Positions 18,831 to 29,381 of a stretch of 64,000 nucleotides of DNA are shown in pieces. Numbering within the stretch: the stretch's first letter is position 1; each line of letters opens with the position of its first letter. The stretch is from assembly GCA_030849075.1 (NCBI GenBank), contig JASAOO010003535.1:36558-100557 (forward strand), in the 5' to 3' direction. Origin of the DNA: Zelonia costaricensis (taxonomy: Eukaryota; Euglenozoa; Kinetoplastea; Trypanosomatida; Trypanosomatidae). A program made the translations under genes and the position numbers. The notes beneath the pieces were generated by a model. That model searched no databases. It saw only the letters and a list, made by a program, of their open reading frames with translations, and had not been told where the DNA came from.

Positions 18831-21800
18831 TCAGCTGCCCTTCCAGGTCTGCGTGATCGGCACCCCGCAGCGGGGGCACTCGTGCGAGTACCGCAGCCAC
18901 TCCTCCATGTGGTGCACGTGCCCGCCATGCCCGCACGAGCGCAGCCAGAAGAAAACACCTTCGACCACCTCCTCGCAGATCACACAGGTCATGGCAGTGC
19001 GGTTGCTGCACTTCGCGCACGTCGCGTTGTTCGCCGTCGGCGCCGCGTCCCCGAACCCGCTGCAGCCCACGGCGGTGCAGCGGCGGCGACGGGTGGGGCT
19101 GCTGCCCTGCCCAGCATCTGCACCGTCGTCACCCCACTCCGGCCCTCCTGAGGTCTGCGGACGCTCGCCCAGCAGGTCATCGAGGTGCGGCCGACTGTCG
19201 CGCGTGCGCAGCGGTGGACGCGTTGCGGCCGCGCTTGTCGCACTCGCCGCCACATCAAGCCCGTTAACGGCGGGTATGGCAGGCACAGACACGGTCACAC
19301 GCGCGGTGGCGTCTCCGCTGCCGCCGCCACGCCTAGCAGCACCAGCGCCGGCGCCGGGACTGTGGTGGTTATGCTCCAGCGACGACGCCGTCTGATACAG
19401 CTCGGTCCCGGAGGTGCCGCGGTGATCGTGGGTGCTGTGCTCTGAGGAGAGGCTCACATCGTTGCTCGCTGGCGACCCCGCCAGCGCGCGGTCGTGCACT
19501 GCGCCGCAGGACCGATATGACGAGCACAGGGATGACGAGGTGGGCGACTCCACGGCTGGGGTGCTGAGGTCAGACGAGAAGCCTTCCGCGTACTCCACAC
19601 CGCGCTCGTCGTACTCCGTGGAGCCACGCCGTATGGTCGCCACGCCGCGGCGTTGGTTTGCCCGGCGCCGCTGCTGATGCTGCTGCTGCAGACGACTGCG
19701 CCGCGACCGCTGCCGGCGCCACTGCCGCCGCGCTGCTGCGGCTTCTGCGACGGACATCGGGGTCCGCGAGGTGCCCGCATGAGCGTCTGTGTCACGTCCA
19801 CGGCTCCCCGGCACCGTCGCTGACCGGCTCGCCTCCCTTTCCTCCTCCTCTGTGTCCGTGTCATCGCTTCTCTCGCTGCTGCTGCTGTGGTGGGCACGTT
19901 GGAGGACGCGGTCGTACAGGCACACCGCAGCCGGCACCGCGTCCTGCGGCGTGCGACTCCACAGCTCCGCCTTGGAACACCTGCCGCAGTACACGTACGT
20001 CATCTGCTTCTCGTAGGCGATGTCCGCAGCGCGCGGCTGCACGGGGTTCGTCGGCTCGCGGAAGATCTCCGGCATGACGAGCAGCAGCTCGTTCAGCGGG
20101 ACGTACAGCTGCCGCGCATACAGGTCCGCCGTGTACGTCTCGAGCCACTGCAGTGCCCGCAGCTTCCACTCCGCTGGAGGGCAGAAGCAGTCCTGCGAGG
20201 CACACAGATCCTCCGCGACGCGGGCGTACAGGCGCACGCCGCGCAGCCCGGCGATGTCGACGTACGTGTTGCGACCTTCCAGTGATGTCAGCCCACTACC
20301 CGCCCCACCAGCCGCGGCACTGGCTCGGGCCGCCGCACCCGAGCGGTCCCCCATCGCGTCTACGCGGAGCAGCGCCTGCGCCGCCGCCGCCGCGCCGCCC
20401 ATGGGCCCCGCACCGAGACCAAGCAGGTTGTTCGAGCGTGTCCGGTGCCCACCGCGGCCGTCCCCGAGGCTGGCGGCCATGGCCGGCGTGGACGGCGTCT
20501 CGTTAAGCCGCCGCGAGCTGTTGTTCTGGCTGCGCGACGGGAGACTCGGCGACGAGGCCGAGGTGCGGAGGAAGGCACCCGCACCACCGCCGCCGCCGCC
20601 GCTCATCAGCCGCGGGCCACCCACACTGCCCACACTCAGGGTCGGCAGCGGCGAGTTGTTGAGGCGGTCACGCAGCTTGCCGGCGCCGCCCGCACTCGAG
20701 AGCGCACCGGTGCTGCCCGAGGTGCGCATGCCCGTGCTGGACTGCATGTCTGGACAGGGCGGGTGCGCGGCGTGCACCTCCGGGGAGGGCGGCATCAGCG
20801 GGCAGCGGAGAAAGAAGCGACACAGCAGGCGCAGCCGCTCCACCGCCTCCGCGGACGGCGCCCCACGGTCCGAGCCGGCATCGTCCTCTGAGTCATCGGC
20901 GCCGTCATTGGCCTTGTTGAAGCTCTGCCCCTCGCGGTGGCCTGCTGTGCCACGGCGCGGGTTGTCGGCGGCACCTGCGGCCGGCCCGCTGCCGCGCCGC
21001 TTCTGCCTGGCCGACGGCGGCCGCGAACTGCCGGAGTGGGCGCTGTCGGTGTCGGCGCCCGCGTGGTGGCTGCTGTCCTCGTCGTGCGAGCCGTCCGAGA
21101 GCGCCAACGCTGCTGCCGCCGCTGCTGTCGATGCCACGGCGTACGCGGCCTCGGCCACCTCGCTGTGGAGGCGCCACCACACACAGAAGAGGATGTACAG
21201 CACGAGGCTGTACTGCACGTCGCCCATGAGCGCAGCATACTCGAGCTGCTGGGTCGTGATGAAGATGATGAAGGAGACGTGGTGGGAGCGCCATGCGTGC
21301 GCCGCCGCACGCCACCACTGCGCTCGAGGGTCCGCCGCGGCGGGCGACGCGGGGGCCCCTGCAGGTGGAGCAGCGGCGGAGGCAGGGGTGGGAGTGGGCC
21401 CTTGCGAGTTGCTGGTCTCACCCCCCTCCGCGTCTGCCTCAGCCGCGTCCCCGCGACCACCAGCGCCGCTCCGGCGCGCCGCCACAGCCACAGCGCCGCC
21501 CTCGCCCTGCCCGCTGCTCGCCTGGCGCAACCGCTGCACCTGCTCGCAGATGCGCGCGTTCGCCTCCATCATGGACGCCACCTTGTCGTCGACGTCTTCG
21601 TGCGTTGGCACGGGCACCCCGTTGCCCCAGTCCACCATGCGTGACGGGTCCGCACCGTGGAACTGCGGTGCGGAGTGACCAGCACCGGCGGCAGTGCGCA
21701 AACCTTTGCGATCCCGCTGCGCCGCGGCAGCCGCAGATGGGCGCCACTCCGTGCGCCGACCGGCCTCGCTTCCAGCTGGGGCAGCGCCGGCCAACGAGTT

Positions 21801-24800
21801 CCGAGGCAACCCACGCGGCCGTATCGCTGCGGGAAACGCGTCCACGTCCTGTGTCAGCATGAGGCCCTCTCCTCCTCCGCCCATCGGCTGCGCCGGTGGA
21901 GGCGCGGTGCCGCTCTTCGCGGCGGCCTCGGCGTCGGCGCGCTTGTGCCGCAACGCCTTCATCGCGAGCGCGAGCTCGTAGCCCATGTCCCACTCGAGCG
22001 CGAACCGGACGAAGGCCTCCTGCTCTGCCTGCATCTCCGTGTACGACCAGCCGCACACCGCATCGCCCAGCACAAAGCTCTCCACCGCCGCCGTCACATC
22101 GCGCTGCGCCACGAGATACGCGTGCGCAGACACGGGGTGCCACGCGGCGCCACCCGCAGCGGCAGCAGTCGGGGGAGGGGCGGTGCCAGGACTGCTCCTT
22201 GTAGCGGCAGGCCCGGCGGCGGCTGTGGCGCCTGCCGGAAGCAGCCCGCCGGGACTCCCGGCTGCGCTGCAGCCTGTCAGCGGCGCTGGCATCGGAAGCG
22301 GAAGCTGCAGCGGCGAGGTCGTGGCCATGGGGGTCGTGTCGTCGCCGAGCCCAATATCCGCGGGGTGCAGCCCGGGGGAGGTAAGCACCGTCGGGTGCAG
22401 CTGCCGCACCAGCAGTGTCGGGGTCGAGCTGCTGTCACTGTCCGGACTTGTCCGCGACGCCGGCGTGGGCGAAACAGGAGCCGATGCCACGGTGGGCGCT
22501 GCCGCGGTCGCGGATGTCGGTTGAGCGGCGGCAGTGCCCGGTGGGACGGACGTGGATGCGCTGCCTTGCGTGTCTGCCGCCAGGTACGACCCGCGCCGCG
22601 GCGTGGCACGCTTCCTCCGCGAGCCGTTAGGGCCGCTTGCACTGGCCGGCGCGGCGCCCCCGCGCACGTACACGCACTCCTCCAGCAGCGGGAAGAGCTG
22701 CGTAAAGACGACCCCGCCGCGAGCGCGGCGGTACGACGAGGCCGCCGCACTGCCAGCGCTGCCCACGAGGCTGGCGTTGCCGTCGAGGTCGCCTAGGGCC
22801 ATGCCGCTGCCGCTGCCGTTGCCACCGCCCGCGGCACCAGTGGGCAGCGCGCCTGTGGAGGCGCTGGCGTGGAGCAGGGACGAGGAGCCGCCCGGCCCAC
22901 CACGGCTACTATCACCGCCGCTGCCCACGCGCAGTGCCGCGGTCTTGCCGGGGCCCGGGGCCGGTGCACCGGGGCTCGTCGACAGCCCTCGTGACGAGGC
23001 CGGCGCTGCCGCTGTCGCAGCACCCACCGCATGTGTGCCACGCGTCTGAGCTGTGGAGGCGGGCGCGCCCGGCGTGACGACCTGCCGCGGGCTACCGGTG
23101 CTGCTGTCGCTGTTCTCGTGGGGCGCGACGGTGATGGGCCACGTGGCCGACTGCGAGGACAGCGGGCCGATGCCAAGCGGACCGTCACCCGGCGTCTGTG
23201 CTGGACGTGCACGAGACGCCGCCGTCAGGGCGGTGGCAGCCGTGCGCGGTGGTGCGCTTGCGCCGTCCTCCGCTTCGTCCGCGCCCCGCACACTTCCCGC
23301 CAGCTCGGGTGGGGCCGACAACCCGTGCACCAGCATCGCCGCATCGCCGCAGTACTCCGTGTGACTGGCGTCGCCTGAGCGGGCGGTGGAGCGGCGGGCC
23401 TCGCTGTCACAGTAGCGTTGCACCCGCTCTCGCCGCGAGAAGCCGAGCAGACGCGCGATCCACCTCATCGCACTCGAGCCACCGCGCCGCCTGCGCGAGC
23501 CGTTGCCGTCCACGTCGTCCGCGTCACCCTGGTTGTCATCGCCGAGGTCAACCGCCCCGGCATCGGCCCCGGCATCGTGGTCCACCAGCTCCGGGTACGG
23601 CGAGGACGAGGCGTGCGGGCTGTGCGCGTCCGCGTCCTCGAGGCCGTCGTCCATCAGCACCCCCCCGTCACCTCGCACGCGAAGGAAGGCGTCGGGCACC
23701 AGCTCTTGATCAGCGGCACCCCCATCCGTGCGGCGGCCGCGCTCCTGACCGCGCTGCTGCCGCAGCCCGAGCTGTGCGGCGTGCGGCGGCGCCGTGGTGG
23801 CTGGCCCTCCGGCCTCGCTCATGTCTTCAAGACTCCACACGTGGTGCGGGGAGCGGGAGGCGAGGTCTGCGGTGCCGCCACTTGCGTACCCGCTCCCTTG
23901 ACCCTGACCGCCACTCAAGCCGGGGCCGACGCCGCTGCTGCCACGTGCGGCGACGGGCCCGGTGCTGGCACGTCCGCCAAGCGTCGGGCCCGATGCGGTG
24001 AGGCGCGCACTCATCGACGAGAGAGAGGACGCGACCGAGTAGCGCCGCGTGAGCATGCTGCGGCGTGGGCTCGGCGGTGTCGAGTCGGAGCCCTGCGAGG
24101 AGGTGACGCGGCCGTGGTAGACGTTCGTCTGCGTGAAGGGCGAGCGTGGGCGCCGTGCCCGCAGCTCCTGCAGGGCCGCCAGCCCACTCAGCGTGCTCGG
24201 CCCTGTCGTCGCGCTGCCGCTGCCGGGTGCCACAGACCGCATTGTCGTCCACTGCTGTCGCAGAACCGCTTCCTTCGTGACTTGAATCGCCAGGCGGCGG
24301 ATCAGCTGGCCGCACTCGCGGCGTATCATCTGCTGGTAGTAGCGCCGCAGCGCCACGTTCGTGTTGCGGACGGTGTAGCTGTGCCCAAAGAGGTCCGACA
24401 CGATGGACGTGGTGGGCAGCACGGTGAAGGTGAGGAAGAGGTCCGCGTAGGGGTCCCGCGTGTAGGCCGGCACCATCGCCAAACACGTCTCCTCCTCGGA
24501 GATGCGGTGGCTGTACAGCTCGCCGTGCTCATCGCGCGCCTTGGAATCGATGTGGAGTCGGTGCCGCGGCAGCTGCTGCTGCTGCTGTTGCGGTGGCGCC
24601 GTCGTCCGCAGCTGCGCCCGTTCAGCGCTCGTCATCACCGAGCACTCGAGCAGGCTGCTGATGAAGGAGGTGCACACCATGTCGCCGCTCTTGAAGATGG
24701 ACACCATCGTCAGCTCATTCAGCCAGATGAAGTCGTTCGACTCGTTGTTCGTCGCCGCATCGCCGCGCGGCGAAAGGTACTTGACCGCGCACACCGGGAA

Positions 24801-27203
24801 AAACCCGTTCGTGGCGTCCCAGATGGAGAGGTCCGTGTCGGTTGTCATCGCGGCCGACGCAAACCACAGCTGCGAGTGCAGCAAGTCGGCCCAGGTGAAG
24901 CCGCCAGTGACGGACGGCACCGCCGTACCCTGCAGGTTGCGCGCGGCCCACAGGGCCTGGGCAGAGGGCTTGAAGGAGAGGTAGTGGTGCCGCTTCGGGT
25001 CCGCGAGTCGGCCCATCGACGGGGGTCGCCACCGCATGCGACTGATGCAGGAGTAATTGTCGATGGGCGACAGGTAGGGCTGCTCCGCCAGGTGCGGCGA
25101 CACGCTCGCCGGGATGGAGTTGACCGGTGGTCCTGCTGCGGCTGACGGCGGTGGCGGTGGAGCTGCGGTGGTGGCCGTGCCGCCAGGGACACTCGCAGGG
25201 AGGGGAGTGGAGGTGGGACTCTTGTCCAGCGTGCTGGCACAGCCGCCGGCACCCACCCCGCCCACGTCGCCGCCGGCTCCGCCGACGCTGCCGTTGTCTG
25301 TCACGACCTGCAAAAAGGAGATGCGCGTGTCCGGCTTCGTCTTCTCGCGACGGAAGCACACGGCGAGGAGGTCCGAGAAGAGCGGGTGGAAGGCAGCGGA
25401 CAGCCCGGGCCCGCTGACGTCGAAGTAGCGCATCGCCTCCACCTGACGTCGATCGTAGAGGAGCACCTGCCCGGCGTTGCCGCACTCGGTGACGACGATG
25501 ATCAGATCGGGGTTCGAGGGGGAGAAGACAATATCGCGCACGACGCTGCGAGTGTTGTGCGCCGGCGGCCGAAGCACCAGCTGTGGCGCGTACACGCGGT
25601 TGCCATCGGTCGGCACCTGCCACACCTCAAAGTGCGTCGCCGGCGAGCTCAGCGCCAGCGTGTAGGAGTGGTGCGGGTCCCAGACGATCTTCTCCACCCG
25701 CATGTACGTGATGTCGATATTCAGCTCGATGAGCTCTTTCGCGAGCGGGCCCTTGGGATCGCGGATGACGTGGGGCAGGTTGCTCGCCGCCATGCCGGCG
25801 GTGTTGAAGCCGGCGCTCCCGCTCATCGGCGTGGGCAGGCCCGCTTCGTGCGGCGTGCCCACGTGGGACAGGGAGGTGGCGGCGAAGGAGGGGGCGTTCG
25901 CGGCAGGGGCGGACACCGGCGTGTACAGCCCAGAGGGGCCGCCGAGGCTCGTCGTCGACGTCGCGGGCGTGACGCCGCCGGAGGTGCAGTCGAGGTTGGC
26001 CACAACGGCCATGGTTGTCGACCCGCCGCCGGCCGCCATGGCGGAGGTGAGGGTCTTGCCCTTGTACTGGGAGCGGGTCCACTGCTGCGGCAGGTACGTG
26101 CCGTCGGCTTTGAACTGGATGGCGTCGAGGAAGATGGTCACGGTGCGCCCTGGCTGGATGAACGCGAGCGAGGCCTCCTCGGTGCTGGGGTACCAGGCAA
26201 CGCTTTCCACCTTGATGAGCCCGCCGAAGGCACCGGTGTTGCGCAGTAGGAAGGGGGCCAAGGCCAGCGGCGTCGGCTGCGTCGGCTGCGTCGGGGACGA
26301 TGGCGGGCCCTCGCCATCCAGCGCGACTTCAGGGCCCGCACTCGACGGTGCCTCCCGGTGCCGGCGCTGCCGCACCGCGGCGGCGACGTCGTGCCCGACC
26401 ATCGGCATCACCTCCACGACGTGGATCTGCCGGGTGCTGCCGACGGCCAGTGCGCGGAAGCCCGCGTGGTAGTCGAGGCAGCTGAGTCCTTCACTCAGCC
26501 GCAGGTGGTTGGAGAGGCCGGACACGGAGGGCACCGAAGTCAGCGTGCTCTGCGGGTCTGCTGCTGCCGTGGGTGTCGACGCGCCAACCCCCGCGGCGCT
26601 GCTGCTCGGCGTGGCCGCAGGTGAGGGGCTCATGCCAGGGAATGCAGGATGTGGCGTGACGCCGTCGAGGCTGCCGCGCTGGGGCAGCGGGGGAGAGATG
26701 TCGGCGCCCACAGGGTGGGCGGCGGTGGCCGGCGCGAAGGCCGGGCTCTGGCAGCCCGGCACTGCCGTGGTGGCGCTGTAGGGCTGGCGGAGGCGCGCGT
26801 TGGGGCTGCGGCCAAAGGGCGCCGGACTCCCCGTGCGCAGGCTGCTCCCCACCGCCGCGGTGTTGGCGGGGCCGTGCATGTCTGCGGCCGTGCCGCCACT
26901 GCCGCCAGTCATCCCGCTCCTTGCGCGAGCTGCCGCCCCACCACCCCCGGCGCGTGTGGCGACGGCGGAGGCTTGCAGGCTTGAGGGGCGCCGGAAGGGC
27001 GCCGAGCCGAGCCGCTTTGCCGTGTTCGTCAGAGGGGGACTCATCTTCATGGGGGCCGTGCTCGCGGCTGGTGTGCCGGCATGGCGGGTGGCGGTCTGCA
27101 GGCCATCCGTCGGCGGCGTGGACGGGCTCAGCGGCCCGCCGTTGCGCGGCATGTTTGCGTCTCCCGGGGAGCGCCGCGCGTTCTTGCGCAGTGGAGCGGA
27201 CAT
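18831..27203 (-). CDS. WD40 plus RING protein, GATOR2/SEACAT subunit (WDR24/WDR59-like), 2,790 residues
   Basis: Probable subunit of GATOR2 (yeast SEACAT), which promotes TORC1 activity at the lysosome or vacuole in response to amino acids. WD40-type segments run through about residues 235-850, including VESVAWYP near 331, EKIVWDPHHS near 501, VVRDIVFSPSNPDL near 552 and DLSIWDATNGFF near 790. After long disordered inserts, GDVQYSLVLYILF near 1990-2003 resembles the GDVQ helix of WDR24 before its zinc module. The C-terminus carries a RING of the GATOR2 type: C2729/C2732, C2740/C2743, CGHGGH from 2757 and CPRC at 2776-2779, close to the WDR24 order CDRC, CAVC, CSHGGH. The first Cys pair, CGRC at 2406-2409, is separated from the rest by about 300 residues. 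The start at 27203 (MSAPLRKNARR) is the only ATG in the upstream open frame and sits 12 bases after an ideal trans-splice AG. Whether it is WDR24, WDR59 or a fused form needs a profile search. Confidence 0.85.
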   Translation of the reverse strand: MSAPLRKNARRSPGDANMPRNGGPLSPSTPPTDGLQTATRHAGTPAASTAPMKMSPPLTNTAKRLGSAPFRRPSSLQASAVATRAGGGGAAARARSGMTGGSGGTAADMHGPANTAAVGSSLRTGSPAPFGRSPNARLRQPYSATTAVPGCQSPAFAPATAAHPVGADISPPLPQRGSLDGVTPHPAFPGMSPSPAATPSSSAAGVGASTPTAAADPQSTLTSVPSVSGLSNHLRLSEGLSCLDYHAGFRALAVGSTRQIHVVEVMPMVGHDVAAAVRQRRHREAPSSAGPEVALDGEGPPSSPTQPTQPTPLALAPFLLRNTGAFGGLIKVESVAWYPSTEEASLAFIQPGRTVTIFLDAIQFKADGTYLPQQWTRSQYKGKTLTSAMAAGGGSTTMAVVANLDCTSGGVTPATSTTSLGGPSGLYTPVSAPAANAPSFAATSLSHVGTPHEAGLPTPMSGSAGFNTAGMAASNLPHVIRDPKGPLAKELIELNIDITYMRVEKIVWDPHHSYTLALSSPATHFEVWQVPTDGNRVYAPQLVLRPPAHNTRSVVRDIVFSPSNPDLIIVVTECGNAGQVLLYDRRQVEAMRYFDVSGPGLSAAFHPLFSDLLAVCFRREKTKPDTRISFLQVVTDNGSVGGAGGDVGGVGAGGCASTLDKSPTSTPLPASVPGGTATTAAPPPPPSAAAGPPVNSIPASVSPHLAEQPYLSPIDNYSCISRMRWRPPSMGRLADPKRHHYLSFKPSAQALWAARNLQGTAVPSVTGGFTWADLLHSQLWFASAAMTTDTDLSIWDATNGFFPVCAVKYLSPRGDAATNNESNDFIWLNELTMVSIFKSGDMVCTSFISSLLECSVMTSAERAQLRTTAPPQQQQQQLPRHRLHIDSKARDEHGELYSHRISEEETCLAMVPAYTRDPYADLFLTFTVLPTTSIVSDLFGHSYTVRNTNVALRRYYQQMIRRECGQLIRRLAIQVTKEAVLRQQWTTMRSVAPGSGSATTGPSTLSGLAALQELRARRPRSPFTQTNVYHGRVTSSQGSDSTPPSPRRSMLTRRYSVASSLSSMSARLTASGPTLGGRASTGPVAARGSSGVGPGLSGGQGQGSGYASGGTADLASRSPHHVWSLEDMSEAGGPATTAPPHAAQLGLRQQRGQERGRRTDGGAADQELVPDAFLRVRGDGGVLMDDGLEDADAHSPHASSSPYPELVDHDAGADAGAVDLGDDNQGDADDVDGNGSRRRRGGSSAMRWIARLLGFSRRERVQRYCDSEARRSTARSGDASHTEYCGDAAMLVHGLSAPPELAGSVRGADEAEDGASAPPRTAATALTAASRARPAQTPGDGPLGIGPLSSQSATWPITVAPHENSDSSTGSPRQVVTPGAPASTAQTRGTHAVGAATAAAPASSRGLSTSPGAPAPGPGKTAALRVGSGGDSSRGGPGGSSSLLHASASTGALPTGAAGGGNGSGSGMALGDLDGNASLVGSAGSAAASSYRRARGGVVFTQLFPLLEECVYVRGGAAPASASGPNGSRRKRATPRRGSYLAADTQGSASTSVPPGTAAAQPTSATAAAPTVASAPVSPTPASRTSPDSDSSSTPTLLVRQLHPTVLTSPGLHPADIGLGDDTTPMATTSPLQLPLPMPAPLTGCSAAGSPGGLLPAGATAAAGPAATRSSPGTAPPPTAAAAGGAAWHPVSAHAYLVAQRDVTAAVESFVLGDAVCGWSYTEMQAEQEAFVRFALEWDMGYELALAMKALRHKRADAEAAAKSGTAPPPAQPMGGGGEGLMLTQDVDAFPAAIRPRGLPRNSLAGAAPAGSEAGRRTEWRPSAAAAAQRDRKGLRTAAGAGHSAPQFHGADPSRMVDWGNGVPVPTHEDVDDKVASMMEANARICEQVQRLRQASSGQGEGGAVAVAARRSGAGGRGDAAEADAEGGETSNSQGPTPTPASAAAPPAGAPASPAAADPRAQWWRAAAHAWRSHHVSFIIFITTQQLEYAALMGDVQYSLVLYILFCVWWRLHSEVAEAAYAVASTAAAAAALALSDGSHDEDSSHHAGADTDSAHSGSSRPPSARQKRRGSGPAAGAADNPRRGTAGHREGQSFNKANDGADDSEDDAGSDRGAPSAEAVERLRLLCRFFLRCPLMPPSPEVHAAHPPCPDMQSSTGMRTSGSTGALSSAGGAGKLRDRLNNSPLPTLSVGSVGGPRLMSGGGGGGAGAFLRTSASSPSLPSRSQNNSSRRLNETPSTPAMAASLGDGRGGHRTRSNNLLGLGAGPMGGAAAAAQALLRVDAMGDRSGAAARASAAAGGAGSGLTSLEGRNTYVDIAGLRGVRLYARVAEDLCASQDCFCPPAEWKLRALQWLETYTADLYARQLYVPLNELLLVMPEIFREPTNPVQPRAADIAYEKQMTYVYCGRCSKAELWSRTPQDAVPAAVCLYDRVLQRAHHSSSSERSDDTDTEEEEREASRSATVPGSRGRDTDAHAGTSRTPMSVAEAAAARRQWRRQRSRRSRLQQQHQQRRRANQRRGVATIRRGSTEYDERGVEYAEGFSSDLSTPAVESPTSSSLCSSYRSCGAVHDRALAGSPASNDVSLSSEHSTHDHRGTSGTELYQTASSLEHNHHSPGAGAGAARRGGGSGDATARVTVSVPAIPAVNGLDVAASATSAAATRPPLRTRDSRPHLDDLLGERPQTSGGPEWGDDGADAGQGSSPTRRRRCTAVGCSGFGDAAPTANNATCAKCSNRTAMTCVICEEVVEGVFFWLRSCGHGGHVHHMEEWLRYSHECPRCGVPITQTWKGS

Positions 27204-28107
27204 CAGGCAGAGGCGCTGTAACGAGACGGAGAGGGGGAGGGAGGAGGGGCAGAGCCGTAACAAGAAAAGAACAAAAGAGGTGAGAAAGGGGGATGCCAGT
27301 TTGGGGCACCAATGTGTGTCAGCCCAAAATGCACAGCCGGACGCGATGGCGCGGAGTGGCGGGTGGTGGTGTGTGTGTGTGTGTATGTGTGGTCGATACG
27401 TCAAGCAGGAGGTCGGAGAAAGGGTATGTGTGTGTGTGTACACTGGAACAAGAAAAGAAATCGGTCAAGTCCAGCGACGGGAAAGCACGCGTTACGGGTC
27501 CGTCTCTGTTGTTTCTCCCCAGGGAGGAGCGCGGCGTGACTGTGGAGACGCACCTCTCACCACGAACCGCCTTCTCCTCCTCCTCCTCCTCCTCTTGAGA
27601 GCAAGAAAAAAAAAAGAAAGGCGCAACTCCACAACTCCAGAGTGTTTGTGTGTGTGTGTGGTGGTGGTGGTGGGGGGGGGTAAATGGCTAGAGAGGGAGA
27701 AAGGCGGGGTGGTCAAGGCCGATATCAGTGTGTGTGTGTGTTTGGGTGTGTAGGGGTGTGGCTAGCGTTGAAGCCCCAGTGCGCGGCCCAGCTGAAGTGA
27801 GATGGCAGGTGAAGACTGCGATGGGGTGAAGAAGTGATAGCGGAGAGTGCGGCAGAGTGCAAAACGCTACCGTGCCACCTAGCGAAGCGCTCGTCGCCAC
27901 TGCTTTGACTTTGCTGTGGCGCAAGTCTGAGGAGAGCACGTGATGTGGCGGCGCTACTGGTGCCCTCTTGTCCTACGCGTGCTGCTCGCCGACCTCAAAG
28001 GGCGTTGCAGGGCTTCGTCACCGCGTTGCTTCTTGGAGTTGTGGTTCGGCGCTTGATACTCCTCGTCGGCGCGTCTTGCCTGCGCACGTGCACATTCGGC
28101 GACAGAC

Positions 28108-28138
<31 letters not shown>

Positions 28139-28280
28139 AACACGTGACGACGAGCGCGACGAGCCGGCAAAGGGGCTGCACAAATGGGAAAGAAAGGGAG
28201 GGAGAGAGAGAGCAGGCACAGGGAGCAGGCATGCCTGCCTCGGCACCCTCGTCTGCCGTCACCGGACAGTGTGGGCTGCG
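27204..28280. other. Intergenic region
   Basis: There is no supported gene. It contains three TG tracts on the plus strand (about 27368-27384, 27428-27441 and 27645-27672), a GTGT/GGT-rich stretch near 27660-27680 and a CA tract near 28108-28138. The right end is the 3' UTR of the AT-hook gene. Confidence 0.65.
27216..27293 (-). promoter_or_regulatory. Predicted spliced-leader acceptor for the WD40-RING gene
   Basis: This is the clearest acceptor in the window. On the minus strand nearly 75 bases of C/T-rich sequence end in CGTTACAG, with the AG at 27216-27217. The ATG at 27203 is 13 bases downstream, giving a very short 5' UTR after the spliced leader. Confidence 0.6.
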
Positions 28281-29350
28281 CTACTTGTGCTTCCTCTCCG
28301 TCTTGGACGCTGTCCTTAGCTTTCTAGCCTTGCTCATGACACGCTTCTTCGCTGCTGCGGCAGCCGCGAGAGTCGGACGCCCGCGCCGCGGCTTCACGAG
28401 AAGCCGCTTCGCTGGTGCGGCATCCGCCAGAGTCGGACGCCCGCGCCGCGGCTTCACGAGAAGCCGCTTCGCTGCTGCGGCATCCGCCAGAGTCGGACGC
28501 CCGCGCCGCGGCTTCACGAGAAGCCGCTTCGCTGCTGCGGCAGCCGCCAGAGTCGGACGCCCGCGCCGCGGCTTCACGAGAAGCCGCTTCGCTGCTGTGG
28601 CAGCCGCCAGAGTCGGACGCCCGCGCCGCGGCTTCACGAGAAGCCGCTTCGCTGGTGCGGCAACCGCCAAAGTCGGACGCCCGCGCCGCGGCTTCACGAG
28701 AAGCCGCTTCGCTGCTTTCGCAGTGGAGTTGGCCGTCGACTTCTTCTGCTGCTTGCTCTTCACTGAGGAAGGACGAGGGGGCGCCACGAGGGGGCGAGGA
28801 GAGACTTGTGGCTTGGCGGCAGCTTTGCCAGCCGTGTTCTTGTACGGCGGTGCTGCTGCTGCTGCTGCGGCGGCGGCACGTATCTTGGCTGCGGCGGTAA
28901 GCGGCTTTGCTGGCCTAGTAGGGGCGGCAGCGGGTCCTGCTGCCTTGTGTGACTTGCTTGACCCGTGTGTGGGCCGTGGGGGTTGCGTGGGCGGACGGCC
29001 GCGCCCCTTGGCTGCGGGTGACGGGTTCAGCGGCCGCGTGGTGGCCTTGTGCGACGGCCGGTGGGCCGGCGGGGCTGCTGTAGGTCTGCGGGCTGCGGTC
29101 AGCACCGGACGGTGGGACGGCGATGTCGGTACGCTTGCCGAGACCGATCGCGACGAGGTAGTCGCCCGGCCTGGCGGTGCCGATTTGGGGGCCGCTGCGG
29201 CTTTTCTAGCCGCGTGGGGCGCGGTAGTGGCAGCTGGCACTGCGCGACGTGCCTTTGCGGCCTGCAGGGCGGCGGCGGCTGCACGCTTGTCAAGCAGCTC
29301 CTGCAGGCACGCCGTTGCGAGCGTCTTCGCCTCGTCCTTTAAGGCGGCGG

Positions 29351-29381
<31 letters not shown>

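Noticed and set aside
20020..21678. Plus-strand open frame of 552 codons
   Set aside because: Opposite the WD40-RING gene and rich in Ala/Arg/Pro/Ser without motifs; shadow of GC-rich coding DNA.
23418..25145. Plus-strand open frame of 575 codons
   Set aside because: Lies fully opposite the WD40-RING gene; GC-rich third positions remove stops on the other strand, so it is a shadow.
27204..27443. Eighty extra N-terminal residues for the WD40-RING protein
   Set aside because: The upstream frame starts with GTG in a TG/CA tract and crosses the predicted splice acceptor at 27216-27217, so it would not be in the mRNA.
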